A stretch of 64,000 bases of DNA from Polyodon spathula (Eukaryota > Chordata > Actinopteri > Acipenseriformes > Polyodontidae). Below the pieces are notes generated by a model that made no database searches, was not told where the DNA came from, and was given only the letters and a program-made list of their open reading frames with translations. The translations under genes were made by a program, and so were the position numbers. Location: NCBI RefSeq assembly GCF_017654505.1, contig NC_054534.1, positions 16,212,693 through 16,276,692 on the forward strand, read 5' to 3'. Each line of letters starts with the position of its first letter. Position 1 is the first letter of the stretch. Of the stretch, positions 11,978 to 24,542 are shown piece by piece.

Positions 11978-12500
11978 GGCCCAAATTTATAAAGGGGAAA
12001 AACCGACCGCAAAAAGCCACATAGTGTGCGTGTTCAATACGGCCGCACTCAGAATCAAAATAACAACCTATTTTATAAGACTAATTAGGTAAAGCAGGCA
12101 ATTCTGCAATCAACCAATTTAAATACCCCTCACTGCAATTAGCGGTGGATAATTACACACCTCTCACAATAAATAGCAGGTTTGGGTCAACCCTGCGTGT
12201 GTAGGCTACACATTCCAAACAAAAATGAATGGCACACAAAGACCTCAGCCTGTTACTAGCCATGGTGATAAGGATAATCGGAGGTGAAAACTGAAATTTA
12301 CCATTATGGAAGTGGAGATTTTGGTACAAGCAATGCTTGTAACACATGAAGTACTCCTCGGAATATCGTTCCATCTTTTCTTAATCTCCTCCACCGTTCT
12401 TATAATAATGCCTACACTCTAGAAGTAAAGGCTCTCGTTAGAACCTCGCCTTACCACTGTGGGGAGACCTTTTTAGGTGCATCTAAGAACCTTTTATTAC
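11978..12500 (-). pseudogene. Possible Harbinger/PIF MYB-protein relic
   Basis: On the minus strand around 12350-12410 the frame reads IIIRTVEEIKKRWNDIPR, like the MYB/SANT-type partner protein of Harbinger transposons (RTVEEIKKKW pattern). A terminal-looking GGCCCAAATTTATAAAGG is at about 11979. The frame soon runs into stops, and no nuclease gene is seen. The short match makes this tentative. Confidence 0.3.
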
Positions 12501-12509
12501 ATGGATTCT

Positions 12510-14780
12510 GTATTCTCTATTTGCAGACTTTCTTTTTTGTCATGTCATACAATTTGCAAACTGACTTTATCAGAAGGGTTAAAAAATGAGCTCTTTGCAA
12601 AATGTTTTTAAATGTTTCTTTGTCCTTGAAAACTATGTCTCCTTCTTGCTGCAGACAGGTCTCCCACACCACCTTGCCTTTTATACAGCCTACTGTCTGA
12701 CTGCAGCAAATTAACTAGCTCTTAAAATAATCAAGCAAATATGAGGCCCACAATTACCAGCAGCTTTAAGAAATTAGACGGAATATTTAATAGACCTAAT
12801 TTGCAAAATTTTAGCGGTTTCATTCAGAAACGCCCCTGAATTACATATGCATATACAGAATTACATATGCATTAAGTGCTAAAGAGCACAGACAATTTTT
12901 TTTTTTTTAAAGCAGGTGAGATCAATTACAATATAAACTTCAATATGGTACAAGTGATATCAAGAATTGGGTTTCTTTGTAATTTCTTATGGAAACACTG
13001 TGAAGCGCATACTGTGATTGGCTGCAAGATCCTTAGCAGTCTATAATAAAGCGTTCAATACTGCATATACTGGATGATTCATAAACAAAGCACCTTAGGT
13101 TTCAGTCATGGTAGGCAGGAGCATATGTGGGCTTAATTTGCAAGTCATAATGCAGCAGATGCTTTCCTTCAAAAGGAAGTATTACACAAGAGTATAGTTG
13201 CATAAATTTGTGTAAATTACTATGTGTCAAGCCAATGGCAAAGCTCATTTCAAGCTCTTGTTTCTGAATCACTGTGTACTATTTATACAGTAAACTATAA
13301 AGTTTTACATAGGGTTTGGCTAAATGTTTTTAAAGACATCAGCAACTTGATCTAATCATGAAACCTCTTCCCAAGGTACTGCAAGAAGAGATGAGACACG
13401 TGATCAAATGGCTGATGACAACCTACAGTACCACTTCTCACCGGGAACACTACTCTTTCTATTGACGAGCAATAGATTCAGACAATGTTCAGACTGTTGA
13501 CATGCTTCCAGTATTCAATTCAAAGAGCTTGATTTGCAGCTGCACTGATTAAAGTCAATGTAGTGCTTAGCTTGTTTTAGGGGTGTTTTAACCTCGGGGT
13601 TGTGAGTGTACTCCAATCAACATTTTAATTGGATTTAGGTATTTATTGAAAAAGCTTCTATTTGCTTAAATCTTGCTTTGATGATAATCAGCACTACCAA
13701 TAACTAATGCCAGACAGTTTTCAGCACACAATGATTCCAGGGGAGGTCCAAGCAGGAGTCTTAAAGTGTGTTGGCTCTGAATCTCTGAGGCTATTTTTTA
13801 TATTGACTTTTTGATACCTGAATAACAACCACCCATTGGGAAATATGTAGGGGTACCTCATATTTTACATCCAATCCAATACGGGGTGACTGACAGCCAT
13901 CTTGTGAATTTTCCCATTACCGCGATTTCCCCTTAGTCAATGGTTTCCCCCTTAGTCAATTATTACCCTTTGTATTGTGTAAGTGTGTGTTGAGTCGAGT
14001 TTGGAGAGAATCTGCTCAGAAATGTGTATCTAGTGACCCTTTTTAACTTATTAAAACAAATTAAAAAACAAAAAAGTAGGTGATTATTTTGTAGTGTGTA
14101 TGTATGTGTATATATATGAGATATATGGTATGGCTTAATTTTTCATGTTTTGAATTGTCTCGTAAAATAAAGTCTTCGATTATTTAACTGCCATTGTCAG
14201 TAGCCGTAGCTGTAGTTTGTAGGCAAATAAATGAAAAATATTTTGAATGCATTTTTTTTTTCTTTTTTAACATGTATAGCGTGTGGTTGCATTAGACTGA
14301 ACTCATATCATTTTAATGTGAGATGCTTATCTGGTGTTTCTGTTTCTCCATTTAAAATGATTTTGTTAAAATATTAGCTCCTTTTGCAAAACAAATTATA
14401 AAAACAATTGTTATTTGTGACAACAAAAAAAAGATTTAAATATTGCTTCATCAGAACCTGATCTTCTATAAAGCATGTGCACAGTAGGTTCATAACAGTT
14501 AAAATGTGATTGTTGAAAGCATAGCTCTAAATCAATTATCAGTAAGCTTTTAAAAGTGCCTTACCAAATGTTGGATAAATGAGGTTATTTTATTTGCAAT
14601 GAATCTATGTTCAATAAATGGTGTTTTTCATTGTGTGGTCTGCCACACCCATGGCATGCATTCATTCTATCTGCATTTAGAATTGTTGTGAATTAATCAA
14701 AACTCCAAATCTTAAGTTGCACTGTTTGATGAAGTCCAGCTGAATCAGAACCTGCTTTTCTAGAAATAGCGAGACATCTT
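12510..14780. other. SUSD1 intron stretch without recognised content
   Basis: AT-rich sequence with homopolymer runs (poly-T near 12897) and a twice-repeated CCCCTTAGTCAAT near 13930-13960. I see no exon, RNA gene or classifiable transposon. Confidence 0.5.
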
Positions 14781-14829
14781 AACAAATAATATTTATGTAT
14801 TTTAGCACATCAATGATATCAGAATGTTG

Positions 14830-15031
14830 TAAATCAACACACACTGTTATCTTGGGCAGGTGTTGTGATTCTTGGTCTCCCAGTCTGTGGCCTGTCATTG
14901 ACAGAGTGTGTCTGGTTATATCGTTTCGCAAGGTTTGAAATTGCTGGCTGTGGGCACCCAAGATGGAGAGCCAGGGTATGCTGCCCTAGTCCAGCCTCCA
15001 ACATGTGATTTTCTTTATTACTTTTATTCAA
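14830..15031 (-). pseudogene. Tc1-type transposase, N-terminal fragment
   Basis: The minus-strand frame encodes the DNA-binding part of a Tc1-family transposase: a helix-turn-helix ending QPAISNLAKRYNQT, then SVNDRPQTGRPR and TTPAQD, which is the GRPR hook and the linker typical of the family. The catalytic domain is absent, so the copy is dead. Start and end of the element are not visible. Confidence 0.7.
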
Positions 15032-15233
15032 GCTTGCAATTCAACAGCTGAAATCACTCCATAACCTGTGTCCAATCAACTGTCTCACTAATTAGGTGAT
15101 TAAGTGCATATACTTCAGTCATAGTCACTCAAGTTTGTCATGGTCAAGGATGAATGATCGAGTGTCCATCATTTATAACCTTTTTTTTCCGAAAAAATAA
15201 ATGTGTTATAACAGTGATACGTTTCTTTTATAC

Positions 15234-15238
<5 letters not shown>

Positions 15239-15269
<31 letters not shown>
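15239..15269. repeat. (AC)n microsatellite
   Basis: Uninterrupted AC dinucleotides, about 15 units, in the last SUSD1 intron. Confidence 0.95.
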
Positions 15270-15272
<3 letters not shown>

Positions 15273-15860
15273 TGTATGTCTAATTTAACTTTTTTTACTT
15301 GTATATTTTAATTTAGTTCATTTAAAAACACAAACACGACAGGACATACAATTATCTTTGAACCTTAACCTTAATATTACAAGGATCTTATACACTGACT
15401 GTCAGAAAATGAATGGTGTCCTTCAGGTGATTGCTTGAGTGTTAACAGATTGTTCATGGTCTGGTTCTGAAGGTTTTTGTCATCTGGGCCACTGTCACAC
15501 AGTGTTATTTATGTATTAATTTGGCTGTATTATCTTCAGGTTTCAGGATTTATCAAAGTGTCTGAAATGTGAATGTATCAATAAAGCATTTCATATCCTG
15601 TTAAGAACAGGTTCAACTCTATATCACTTAGTAGTGGGAGCTTTCGAGAATATTGCCCAAATAACATGTTATACATCACCCCTGGAAATTTGTGCCATCA
15701 CAAATCTGTTAATTCTAACTGTGTCATCTCAGTTCTGGGTTTAAATTTATCACACTAGCTTGGCCTTTCACCCAGGGAAAAACATATTGTTCGAGTCATT
15801 GCCTTATGTTATCAGTGTCCTGCTCCCCCACCATGCACGCACACGCATATTTAACATATC

Positions 15861-15978
15861 TTAAAAGCATTTACTCCAATCTGTAACTAATATTTAAAAG
15901 GAGAAAAACACCTGCTAATTGTTTAAGACTGTAGCCAAACTATAATCTAATATAAGGTAATTGAGAACTGGAGTAAAT
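15861..15978. mobile_element. Truncated copy of the Harbinger-like MITE
   Basis: It shares AAGCATTTACTCCAATCTG and GGAGAAAAACACCTG with the element at 28343-28561 read in reverse, and ends GAACTGGAGTAAAT. The outer terminal bases are missing. Confidence 0.45.
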
Positions 15979-16336
15979 TAACAAGTATGCCTTTTAGGGG
16001 TGTTGAGATCAGGGATAACACAGGTTTCTCCGAAATGCTTGGCAACCATACCTGATACCAGACCTAGCGGGACCACCATCTTGGGCAAGTTCAATCTTCT
16101 TGCCCATCCAGTCTTGTCATCACAATTATGCCAACTTGTGTCGTGGTTTTATATGAAACTTTAATACAATGAAGGACCTTGGGTAAAAGCCAAGACTGAA
16201 CAGCATTTCTAGACTTACAAAGACATTCAGTTAGCCCTGTAAACTGCATTTACTCACTTTTTATTTAACAATTTAGAGCAGCTTTACCCAACAAGAGAAA
16301 AAATTGTATTCATTAGTAGGGCTGATGTACAAATAA

Positions 16337-16338
<2 letters not shown>

Positions 16339-16369
<31 letters not shown>
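16339..16369. repeat. (AC)n microsatellite
   Basis: Uninterrupted AC dinucleotides, about 15 units, in the last SUSD1 intron. Confidence 0.95.
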
Positions 16370-16371
<2 letters not shown>

Positions 16372-17312
16372 AATGTGTATATCATTAAAATAGAATAAGT
16401 CAAAGGTACAGCAACAAGATCTGTGTGTTTTTTTTTTTTCACTGCTCACATTCATGTCTTGTATTCTTATTTCCAAATACAAATATGTTTAAAGGCAAGG
16501 GCTCTAATCTATGGATCTGTGATTCAATATAAATAACCCTTGACTGACACCCTGTGCAATGGAGTTTTGCTGGAAAGTTAAACACAGGGCCATGAGCTCA
16601 TGTTATTGTAGCTTAGTAATAGCCTAAGTTACAATCAGCTATTTGAATCTCAATGTTCCTTACCAGACTGTGACACTTTTGTTGTTAGCTGTGACCATGC
16701 CCAGCTACACTAGATAAAGGTCAATGAAAATAACCTGCTTAAATAGTAGAGTAGGATAGGGTTACCTGTTGGCATGGGTTCACAGAAAACAGTAGTTCAC
16801 AGAAAATAAGAGACTCAATAGATGGGGGTTGACATTGTACTTGTGCACACACATTAGTTTTTTCTAACACCTAAATATTAAAATGTTATATCTGAGTTGA
16901 ATAGCATGTGTTGCCATTTAGAGTTAAAGTTTTCATTAAAAGATAATAAAAAGCAGGTTACAAGGAAACGTTGGCGTTGTTGATGTGGTTGTTATCTGCT
17001 AGAATCCCAAAGCCAAATAAAAGTTCCCAGGCCGGTGCTTTGTTTTTATTTTTTCTACTTTAATACCATGCACAAAACTGCCACTGCCTATTGTCAGAGT
17101 GAGGTTGAGACACACTTGCTCATATGTTTAATTCTAAAGCAGGAGTCTAGAGCTGCCCTATGTAAAAAGTGGGTGGATGTACAACAGCCTATAAATAGGT
17201 TTGTGCATAAAAAACTGTTGTAAATATTTGTATACTGTATATGGGGTTTTCACTGGCAGAAAAGTGACTAAAATTGTATGTTAATCTTCTACTCTCCCTC
17301 CTTTAACAACAG

Positions 17313-17319
17313 GTCCTAA
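17313..17319 (+). CDS. SUSD1: SUSD1 last coding bases and stop (probable)
   Basis: A good acceptor (CTCTCCCTCCTTTAACAACAG) ends at 17312. Joined to TG from the previous exon, the first base gives tryptophan, then TCC serine and TAA stop at 17317-17319. The tail FLGFSIVWS is close in length to the human tail. The exon continues as 3' untranslated sequence; I saw no canonical polyA signal in the first 300 bases. A downstream exon elsewhere cannot be excluded. Confidence 0.5.
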
Positions 17320-17559
17320 TTGGCAACATTCACAAAGAAGCCAGTTACACAACAGTAATGCAGTGTTGGAAGACCTGTGCTGAAACAACGAGGCTTCATG
17401 CACAGTGGGATGGAGTTATTTTATTTTCAAGTTGTGTGTGAATTACCAGTCAAAAAGAGTATAAAGCTGGAAGAGAGTAGTTCAAAACTGGAAGGGCTTG
17501 CTAACAAAGGCATTGTCCATGTGTAACAGGAAGACGCTTATTTTATTTGTTGCAGGGGC

Positions 17560-18330
17560 TTAAGTAAAATCTATATTGCCACTTTAGTATTGGGTTGTTA
17601 GAATGTCATTATGTGACGCACTTTAATTGTATACTTCTGAAATCAAGTCCAATGGGGTAATCAGCGGCTACAGGGATTGCCTCTTCAATTTGCTCCTCTT
17701 AATTTTAACCAGGTGTGCTGTTTTGTTAATTGCTGTGTTGTTTTTTTTTTTTTTTTATTTAATTCTTACGTTGTACTGCTTTATTGAAAATACATGTTTG
17801 TCCTTGTTAATCTCCTTGTTATTTCTCCCCTATTTAATTGTGGCAGAGACAGGAACAGCAAGGACGGGCTGAAGCGGAGCTTGCAGTATCTGTGTTAAGA
17901 AAGTGAGAATATTCATTCTTTTACTTTTGGGTAAATAGAGGTGTAGTTAAAGGGTACACAAGGACCTTTTTATTTTCTTGTGTTACATGTTCCCATGTGT
18001 TGCTACAACTGTTTACGTAAGGTGTGTGTTGTTTTATTTTTTGCATTCCCTGCCTCAAGATGGCTTCCCATATACCTGCATGGACCTCTCAGAACTACAT
18101 TTCCCATCATCCTCCTGCTCACATATGTAACTGAGATGGATTTACCAGTGATCAGTGTAGTTCAAAGTTAATCTTTTTTGTAGTTATTTTGTGTGTTAGG
18201 GTTTATGCTGCGTCTCTAACCACCCACCCTTCTTGTTCCAGCTGAAATAAAGCCTGGGTTTTACATGTTTTTGTTCTTGTCTTGTTTTTTTTTTTTTTTT
18301 TTTATTGAGAGAATACTGTGACCCCACCTG
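17560..18330 (+). mobile_element. Possible LTR of a Gypsy-like element
   Basis: The block has an AACTACATTTCCCATCATCC stretch near 18092, often seen in fish LTRs, and AATAAAGCCTGGGTTTTAC near 18246 as a polyA-signal region, just upstream of Gypsy pol remains at 18720-19790. I could not fix its exact ends or find a primer-binding site, so this rests mainly on position. Confidence 0.3.
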
Positions 18331-18719
18331 ATTGAATAAGGACCTGTGGTGTATTTTATAGAAGTATTTTTGACTGGGTTTGAACTCACAGTGACGTAGT
18401 TGGCTGCAATAACTTTTTATACAGTCCTAATTGGCCAGGTGTTACAACTTGCCGTAGTAGGCAGGATCAGGCTTAGGGTGTCACATTGCTGTTCTTTCAA
18501 AACCCAACAATGTTAGATTGTGCTCGTGATGGTAGTAATTCTGGGTCAAGGATATTTTTCCCTTGGATGGAGATTACAATTCTTCCAGCACGGGAAACAG
18601 TTGTGCTAAAGATGTCTTTATAAAGTTAAATGAGCTGTATGGAATCATGCCCCTGCTTCTGTTCGCTCCCTGTTATTTAATTGCAGGCAGAATCATTTGG
18701 ATTTTGTTTCATTTTTCTG

Positions 18720-19790
18720 TCTTAAACAGCATGGCATGAAACTGAAGCCTGCCAAGTGCTGCTTGTTACAGAAATGACAACAGTATTTAGGTCATGTGAT
18801 TTCAGAAAACGTCGTCTCTCTGGATCCAGAAAAGATAATGGCTGTACAGGAATGGAAGACTCCCACAGCTCTCAGAATTGCGGTCCTTCTTTGGTTTCAT
18901 CGGCTATTACTGACGATTTATTCAGGCCTTTTCAAAAATTGCTGTGCCTTTACATCAGCTGCTTGGCAGGACCTCCCTCAAGGGAGCCAGTAGAAGACCT
19001 GTTTCCGTAAATGCTTGGAAAAGGATGGAAGAATGTGACTTAGTTGTTCAACAATTAATATAGGTACTCATAAATGCCTCTGTATTTGCATATGTTATTT
19101 ATACAGATGCTAGTCACCAGGGGTTGGGGGCTGTCTTAGCTCTATTGCAAGATGGCCAAGGAAAAATAATTGCCTATGCAAGTTGGAGTCTTCAAGCAGC
19201 TGAGCGAAATGACTCTATAACTCTTTTACATTGGAGCTATTGGCGAAGTGGGCGATCACCGAGAAATTCCACGAGTAGCTGTAGGGTCCCAGTTTACGAT
19301 CTTCATGGATAACAATCCCCTGGTACACCTGCAGATGGCTCACCTGGGAAGAGTGGAACAGAGTTGGGCAGCATGGTTAGCTGTTTATCAGTTTTAGGTG
19401 AAATATCGTCCCGGCTGCGCTAATGAGAATTCTGATGTCCCATGTGCCATTGAGTGAGGCTGGAGTTGAAGAGGATAGGGAGGCTTTGGAAGTCTCTGCT
19501 TTCAAGGACGTCCGGATAGAGGTGGTGCAGACTTGTCTCTCTGGGGTAGTCGGCCCAGGTAGGAGGAGGAGGCAATCCTGGATCAGAGTTTGGGCATGGA
19601 GGTGGGAATAGCTTGGTCAGCAGAGAGGTGGGTGGCTCTGCACCAGGAACACGGTTTTAAGACATGTCCATTTCTTTCTCCAGCCCAAAAAGCTTTGTCT
19701 CCAGAACGTCGCAGGGAAGACCCCATAGTGCTGCAGTTCTGGAAAGAGATAAAGCGACTCGTCCTAGTAGAATGACTGCCTTATTGATTA
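18720..19790 (+). pseudogene. Ty3/Gypsy retrotransposon pol relic (RT end and RNase H)
   Basis: Frames shift several times. Near 18735-18850 is the end of the reverse transcriptase with a KPAKCCLL-like stretch and a VISE motif. Near 19105-19190 is the RNase H start with TDASHQGLGAVL, including the first catalytic Asp. Near 19290-19400 is a TDNNPLVHL-like stretch (first bases mutated), then AWLAVYQF and a KYRPG-like end. A few integrase-linker-like residues follow to 19790. Stops and frameshifts show it is dead. Confidence 0.7.
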
Positions 19791-19974
19791 TTTCAAGAGC
19801 CAAAGGAACAGCTTGCCCAATTTTGAAGCAGCAGTCATCTAACATGTGTGTGATCTATATGGGGCAAAAAGTCATACTACTCCTTACCACCCATCTAAGA
19901 AATATTGCCAAATTGAAAAGTATTCTTTCCTGACCAGATGCTGAGAAACTGATGCATGCTTTTGTATCTTTAAG

Positions 19975-20582
19975 GACTGTTGACTATTCTCTGGTACTTG
20001 TAGTCATGTTATTTCTCATCTGCAACTTGTACAAAATACTGCTGCTAGAGTTTTAACAGGGAGTAAGAGACAAAAACACATTGCTCCCATATTAGGATAT
20101 TTGCACTGGCTTCCAGTCCAGTTTAGGATAGATTTTAAGGTGCTGCTTTTAACCTATAAAGCTTTAAATGGCCTTGCTCCATCTTATTAAATGATCTTCA
20201 TAGCCCCTCTTATGTTCCTAGATGCTCACTGCGATAACAGGATGCCTTACTTACTTAATATTCCCCAAATTCTGAAAAAGAAACACAGGTACTAGAGCAT
20301 TCAGCTATAAAGCCCCCAAATTATGAAAGGTCTTGATGTTTGCTGCCTTTTAAAACTGGGTTAAAAACAAATTTTTTATATTCTAGCTTATATATCTTAA
20401 AATGTTTTCTAACTCTTTCTTGCTTGTTTTATTGTTTTAATGTTTTATTGTTCAGTTTGTATTCTGTTCATTTTTACTGCTTATTGTAACATGTATTAAT
20501 GTTTTTATCCTTGTAAAGTGCTTTGCGGTGTACTATTGTGAAAGGCACTAAAGTTTGATCAGAAACTATATTATTATTTTAC
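19975..20582 (+). mobile_element. L2-type LINE 3' end
   Basis: Broken frames give QNTAARVLTGSKR- and LHWLPVQFRIDFKVLLL-like text at about 20035-20160, the hallmark C-terminal end of L2-clade reverse transcriptases. The 3' part carries TTGTAAAGTGCTTTGCGG and GTGAAAGGCACTA, the L2 tail. It lies directly after the Gypsy relic in the same orientation. The two are unrelated insertions. Confidence 0.7.
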
Positions 20583-21417
20583 AAAATAAAAATAAAATAA
20601 ATAATAATTTTAAATTCTAGAAATAATTTTTACCAGGCATTAAGGACAGTGTTTCAAAATCATATTCATTACATGAATGTCTGGTAATGGCTGGTAATAC
20701 ACAACATGGACAAACTTGTATAGTTTATAATAAATATATCCAAGCAATTTCAAGCACAAAATGAGTAGCAAAGATAAAATAAATAAGGGAAGTCAGCTGA
20801 GACCTATAGATTCACATCAACAGGTTTATTTTTATTTAATTTGTTTGTAAAGTATGTCAGTTTAACAGACTACGCTCTTGTTCATAGTTCCTGCTTGCCA
20901 CAGTGTGCTGAAGAATGTGCATGTTTGATGATAAGTTATTATATCTGTAAAGAGGGTAGGTTGAATGACTCCTTCCCTGAATGTTGCACTGTCTTGCTGT
21001 TGTGGCAGACCAGTGTTACTGGTATAGGGGCTCTAATTACTATGTTTCTTTAAAGGGTGCTGACAAGAAATTAATTAAAGGGAGATGAATCTTTTGTTGA
21101 CATTACTTGTGGGTGAAAAGATAGGTCAGGCAGCCGAATGGATATCAGCAAGTTTGCACAGGGGAAAAAAGAGACCATACAATACTAAAACTGTCCATGG
21201 TTACTATATCTTTCATTAGGCAAAATGAAATACAATGAAATGCAAGACCTTCAACAGATGAGATAATGTGGTATGGAAGCTTGAGCTCATAATTAATCAA
21301 CTTTTCCCCTCTTTACCAAAGAGATATGTCAGTATTCACTTAATCTCTAAATATAAGTTAGTAGTTTTAGCACCAGTAGAAGTCAACGCTTTTGCAGCGT
21401 TAATTGTGTCATCATAC

Positions 21418-21590
21418 AAAGGGAGGGGTTAGGTTGGCCAGGGTGTCCTCGGCTCACTGCTCACCAGCGACCCCTGTAGACTGGCTGGGCGCCTGCGGAC
21501 CAGCCTGTAAGCTGCCCGGAGCTGTGTGGTCCTCTGACACTGTAGCTCTGAGGTGGTTGCACAGGGGGCCTGCGAATGTTTATGTAGGAT
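21418..21590 (+). mobile_element. SINE body fragment (sturgeon-type)
   Basis: The stretch CTGGCTGGGCGCCTGCGGAC, with TGCCCGGAGCTGTGTGGTCC and CTGTAGCTCTGAGGTGGTTG, is GC-rich against its AT-rich surroundings and matches a SINE body I associate with sturgeon and paddlefish genomes. Head and tail are missing. Confidence 0.55.
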
Positions 21591-22359
21591 ACTGTGTCTC
21601 AGTTCTTTCACTGCACTGTACTTGTCTTCACAGATACTACTTCAGGATTAGTTTAAAATAAATAAATTAATCAACACTAAAGGCATACAAGATCTTCATA
21701 TGACCCACTTTTTTCAGTCTCAGTTAAATCATACATCAGAGCAATTAAGTTAGCTTACTTTGTTTGACAAAGAGTCACTTTTAAAGTTCACCAGATGTAG
21801 TACTGGGACTTCATGCATAATTATTTTTTGTCTGAAGAGGAGTTATGTAATTTCATGTCTTTGTATGTTTATTCGTATTTTTTATTTGTATAAAACTTTT
21901 TATTAACAATCATTTTGCATGTTGAGATTCTGTTCTCAACACAAATATACATCAGGCGATTTTGTTGTTCATATCAAAAAGATATTATGAAACCAGTACA
22001 TTCCTTTCATTAATGAACAAATATGCTTTCTAAAATGCTTTGTGAGTGAATAGACCATTTGCTATCAACCTTTTGTTTACCTCACAAGACAAAGAGGTTA
22101 GCCACTTAACATCTACTGTATTATCACCAAGGGTTAATAAAAAGCATATTGATTTAGGTAATTATATCTATATCCAAGAATGAAATTCTGCCAGTATTAT
22201 TATTATGGAGTAATTATTATTTTCTTTAGTGTGGTGGAGAAACTATCTGAATATTCGAAAGACCATTGCTGAACATGAATTTGAAGGCAAAAATCCTGGT
22301 CAGTGTTCACCATAAATTACATAGTTGATAAATATAAAAAAATTACTATGACAACGTAT

Positions 22360-22452
22360 TTTGCCCCGCAATAATTTAAGGTAAATAATGCCAATACCAA
22401 GTTTCATGACAACTGGATAAGCAGTCCTCCAGATTTATGGAGAAATGTAAAT
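22360..22452 (-). repeat. Unclassified dispersed repeat, copy 1
   Basis: Read on the minus strand it contains GCTTATCCAGTTGTCATGAA and ACTTGGTATTGGCATT, closely similar to plus-strand text at 56193-56262. I do not recognise the family. Confidence 0.5.
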
Positions 22453-23218
22453 TGGACATATCTACCTTCAGAAAAACCTACTTGGTATACAAGTTTTGTT
22501 TATTTTTATTTATTTTTTTTTTTTTTTGGGGGGGGGGGGGGTTCGATTTAATTTGCTTCTATGATATATAATATATATTAAATAATGTTCGGTATTTCAG
22601 ATTGTAGTTGTTTACTGGTTATAAAAACTAAACATTAACCTTTAGTCCTATAAACAGTTGACCTATGGCAATTCTAACAAGATATGGGGGGGGTTCATAT
22701 TTCCTAATGTACTTTATGTGCTTTTGAATGCTCACATCTAAATTACTTGCTTTGCTTTTATACTGTGCCTACGTACTGTACAACAAGCTTTACATTGTAT
22801 AAAGGCACTCATTATAGTTCCCCTGTGGTATAAATGGTTACAGATCTATTCTATTATCCTTACTGGTAATGAGTTTGGTTTCTGGGGAGCTGTTTCACGG
22901 TTAGGTTTCTAAAAAGCTTGTAATTACCAATAATGAACACCTTATTCGGTACTGATACTTCCTCCCAATGGAGTTGGAGTTATCAACCCACAGTTTATCC
23001 TCCATTCACATTAAAACCTACCTTTTTTAAGAGCTGTCTTTCTCTGTTTTAGAAACAAGCAGCCAAAATAAAATCAAATAGCAGTATCTCACGTTTAAAT
23101 TGCACCATTTGCCACCAAATTCTTAGAAATATCTGGGGCTGTAGTACCTTACAACAAAACAATCATTCACAATTAGGAAGACAAGCCTTTCATTAAATAA
23201 AACCAATTCTATATGCAA

Positions 23219-24030
23219 TTATGTGGTTTGGAGTACAGTCAAATTGATCATTAAGAAGTGGAAGATATACCACAACACCCATAATCGGCTTAGAGCAGGC
23301 CGTCCTCCCAAATTGAGCAGCTGGGTAAGAAGGGCATTGGTCAGAGAAGCCACCAAGAGGCCAATGACAACTCTGAAAGACCTACAGCGTTCCATGGCTG
23401 AGATGGGAGAAACTGTCCATATATCAACACTAGCTGGGGTACTCCACAAATCTGGCCTGTATGGAAGAGTGGCAAGAAGGAAGCCATTTCTGAAAAAAGC
23501 CCATGTAAAATCCTGCTTGGTATTTGCAAAAAGTGACGTGGGAGACTCTGAAAAGATGTGGCAAAAGATTCTGTGGTCCGATGAAACAAAAATTGAACTA
23601 TTTGGCCTAAATGCAAAGCGTTATGTCTGGTGCAAACCCAACACAGCACATCACCGAGGTAACACTATCCCTCTGTGAAGCATGGTGGTGAAGGTATCAT
23701 GCTATGGGGATACTTTTCGTCGGCAGGGATGGTAAGAAGAATGGGCGAATATTGCACGATCCAGATGTGCAAACCTGGTAGAGACTTACCCCAAAAGACT
23801 CACAGCTGTAATTGCTGCCAAAGGTGGTTCTACCAAGTATTGACTTTGGGGGGGGAATACTTATCTAACATTAACTGTTGTTTCACAATGAAAATTCTCT
23901 TGTCTCTTCAAAGTGTTGAGTAGGTTGTATAAATCCAGGAAAAAAAAAAATTTAATGCATCAACATTTCAGGTTGTAATACAACAAACTGAAAATGTCTA
24001 AGGGGGTGAATACTTATTATAGGCACTGTA
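23219..24030 (+). pseudogene. Tc1 transposon, internally deleted, right terminus present
   Basis: The frame 23223-23678 encodes a Tc1-type transposase: RAGRPPKLS hook, linker, then KILWSDETKIELFG with the first catalytic Asp. After a frameshift the text jumps to the C-terminal end near 23740-23830. The segment with the second Asp and the Glu of the DDE triad is missing. The right end is GGGGGTGAATACTTATTATA followed by GGCACTGTA at 24030, the Tc1 terminal repeat. No left terminus is seen. It cannot move on its own. Confidence 0.8.
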
Positions 24031-24542
24031 TCTATCGATCCTTGCAGGCCCTTCACTTGTTCTGCATGCAGGATAGCTATCTTCTCCTCCACACTTCCTC
24101 TATTTCAGCTATTTGCTTAATAGGCTGTGGGTGTCATTTCCTTAAGGCTTGAGGATAAGTCGCACTCTGTATAGCTATATAACCTATACAAATATGCAAA
24201 GAATACAATACCTTCAGAAACCCTTGAGAGATAAATAATAAAAAAGTTTGAATATAGCATGCCTCCGGTCTAGAATAATGAGTAAGAGGTGAAGGGGGTT
24301 GGATAATAGCAATCCCTCACTTCTAAATATAGCACTACACCCCTGTTCATAATAATAAAAAATACTGATCAAATTCAAACATACATATTTTACTGTTTAG
24401 TAAATGTAGGTCTGGTAGTGTCAGAAGCCTGAAATGCTATGCTTGAGCAACACATGGATCATCAGTTTCAAATTCTATGTGAATTCCATTACATGCTACT
24501 TTAAAAGCTTTAACGTTATATAAGTTTTATACAGCTATTGGA

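Larger units (their letters stand above)
2019..17319 (+). other. SUSD1: SUSD1 gene, 3' part (last five exons)
   Basis: This is sushi domain-containing protein 1, a single-pass membrane protein; the human protein has EGF-like and sushi repeats before a membrane-proximal region. Only that membrane-proximal region, the transmembrane helix and the C-terminus are in the window. Exons at 2019-2112, 3567-3822, 7223-7262, 10318-10411 and 17313-17319 join with consistent phases, and the joined text matches the remembered human C-terminus at GPISLYQV, GDRxYYGxYYNAPL, SEWxK and FLxFS. The molecular function is poorly known. The 3' neighbour is UGCG on the opposite strand, as in human. The introns hold transposon relics, listed separately. 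Confidence 0.85.
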
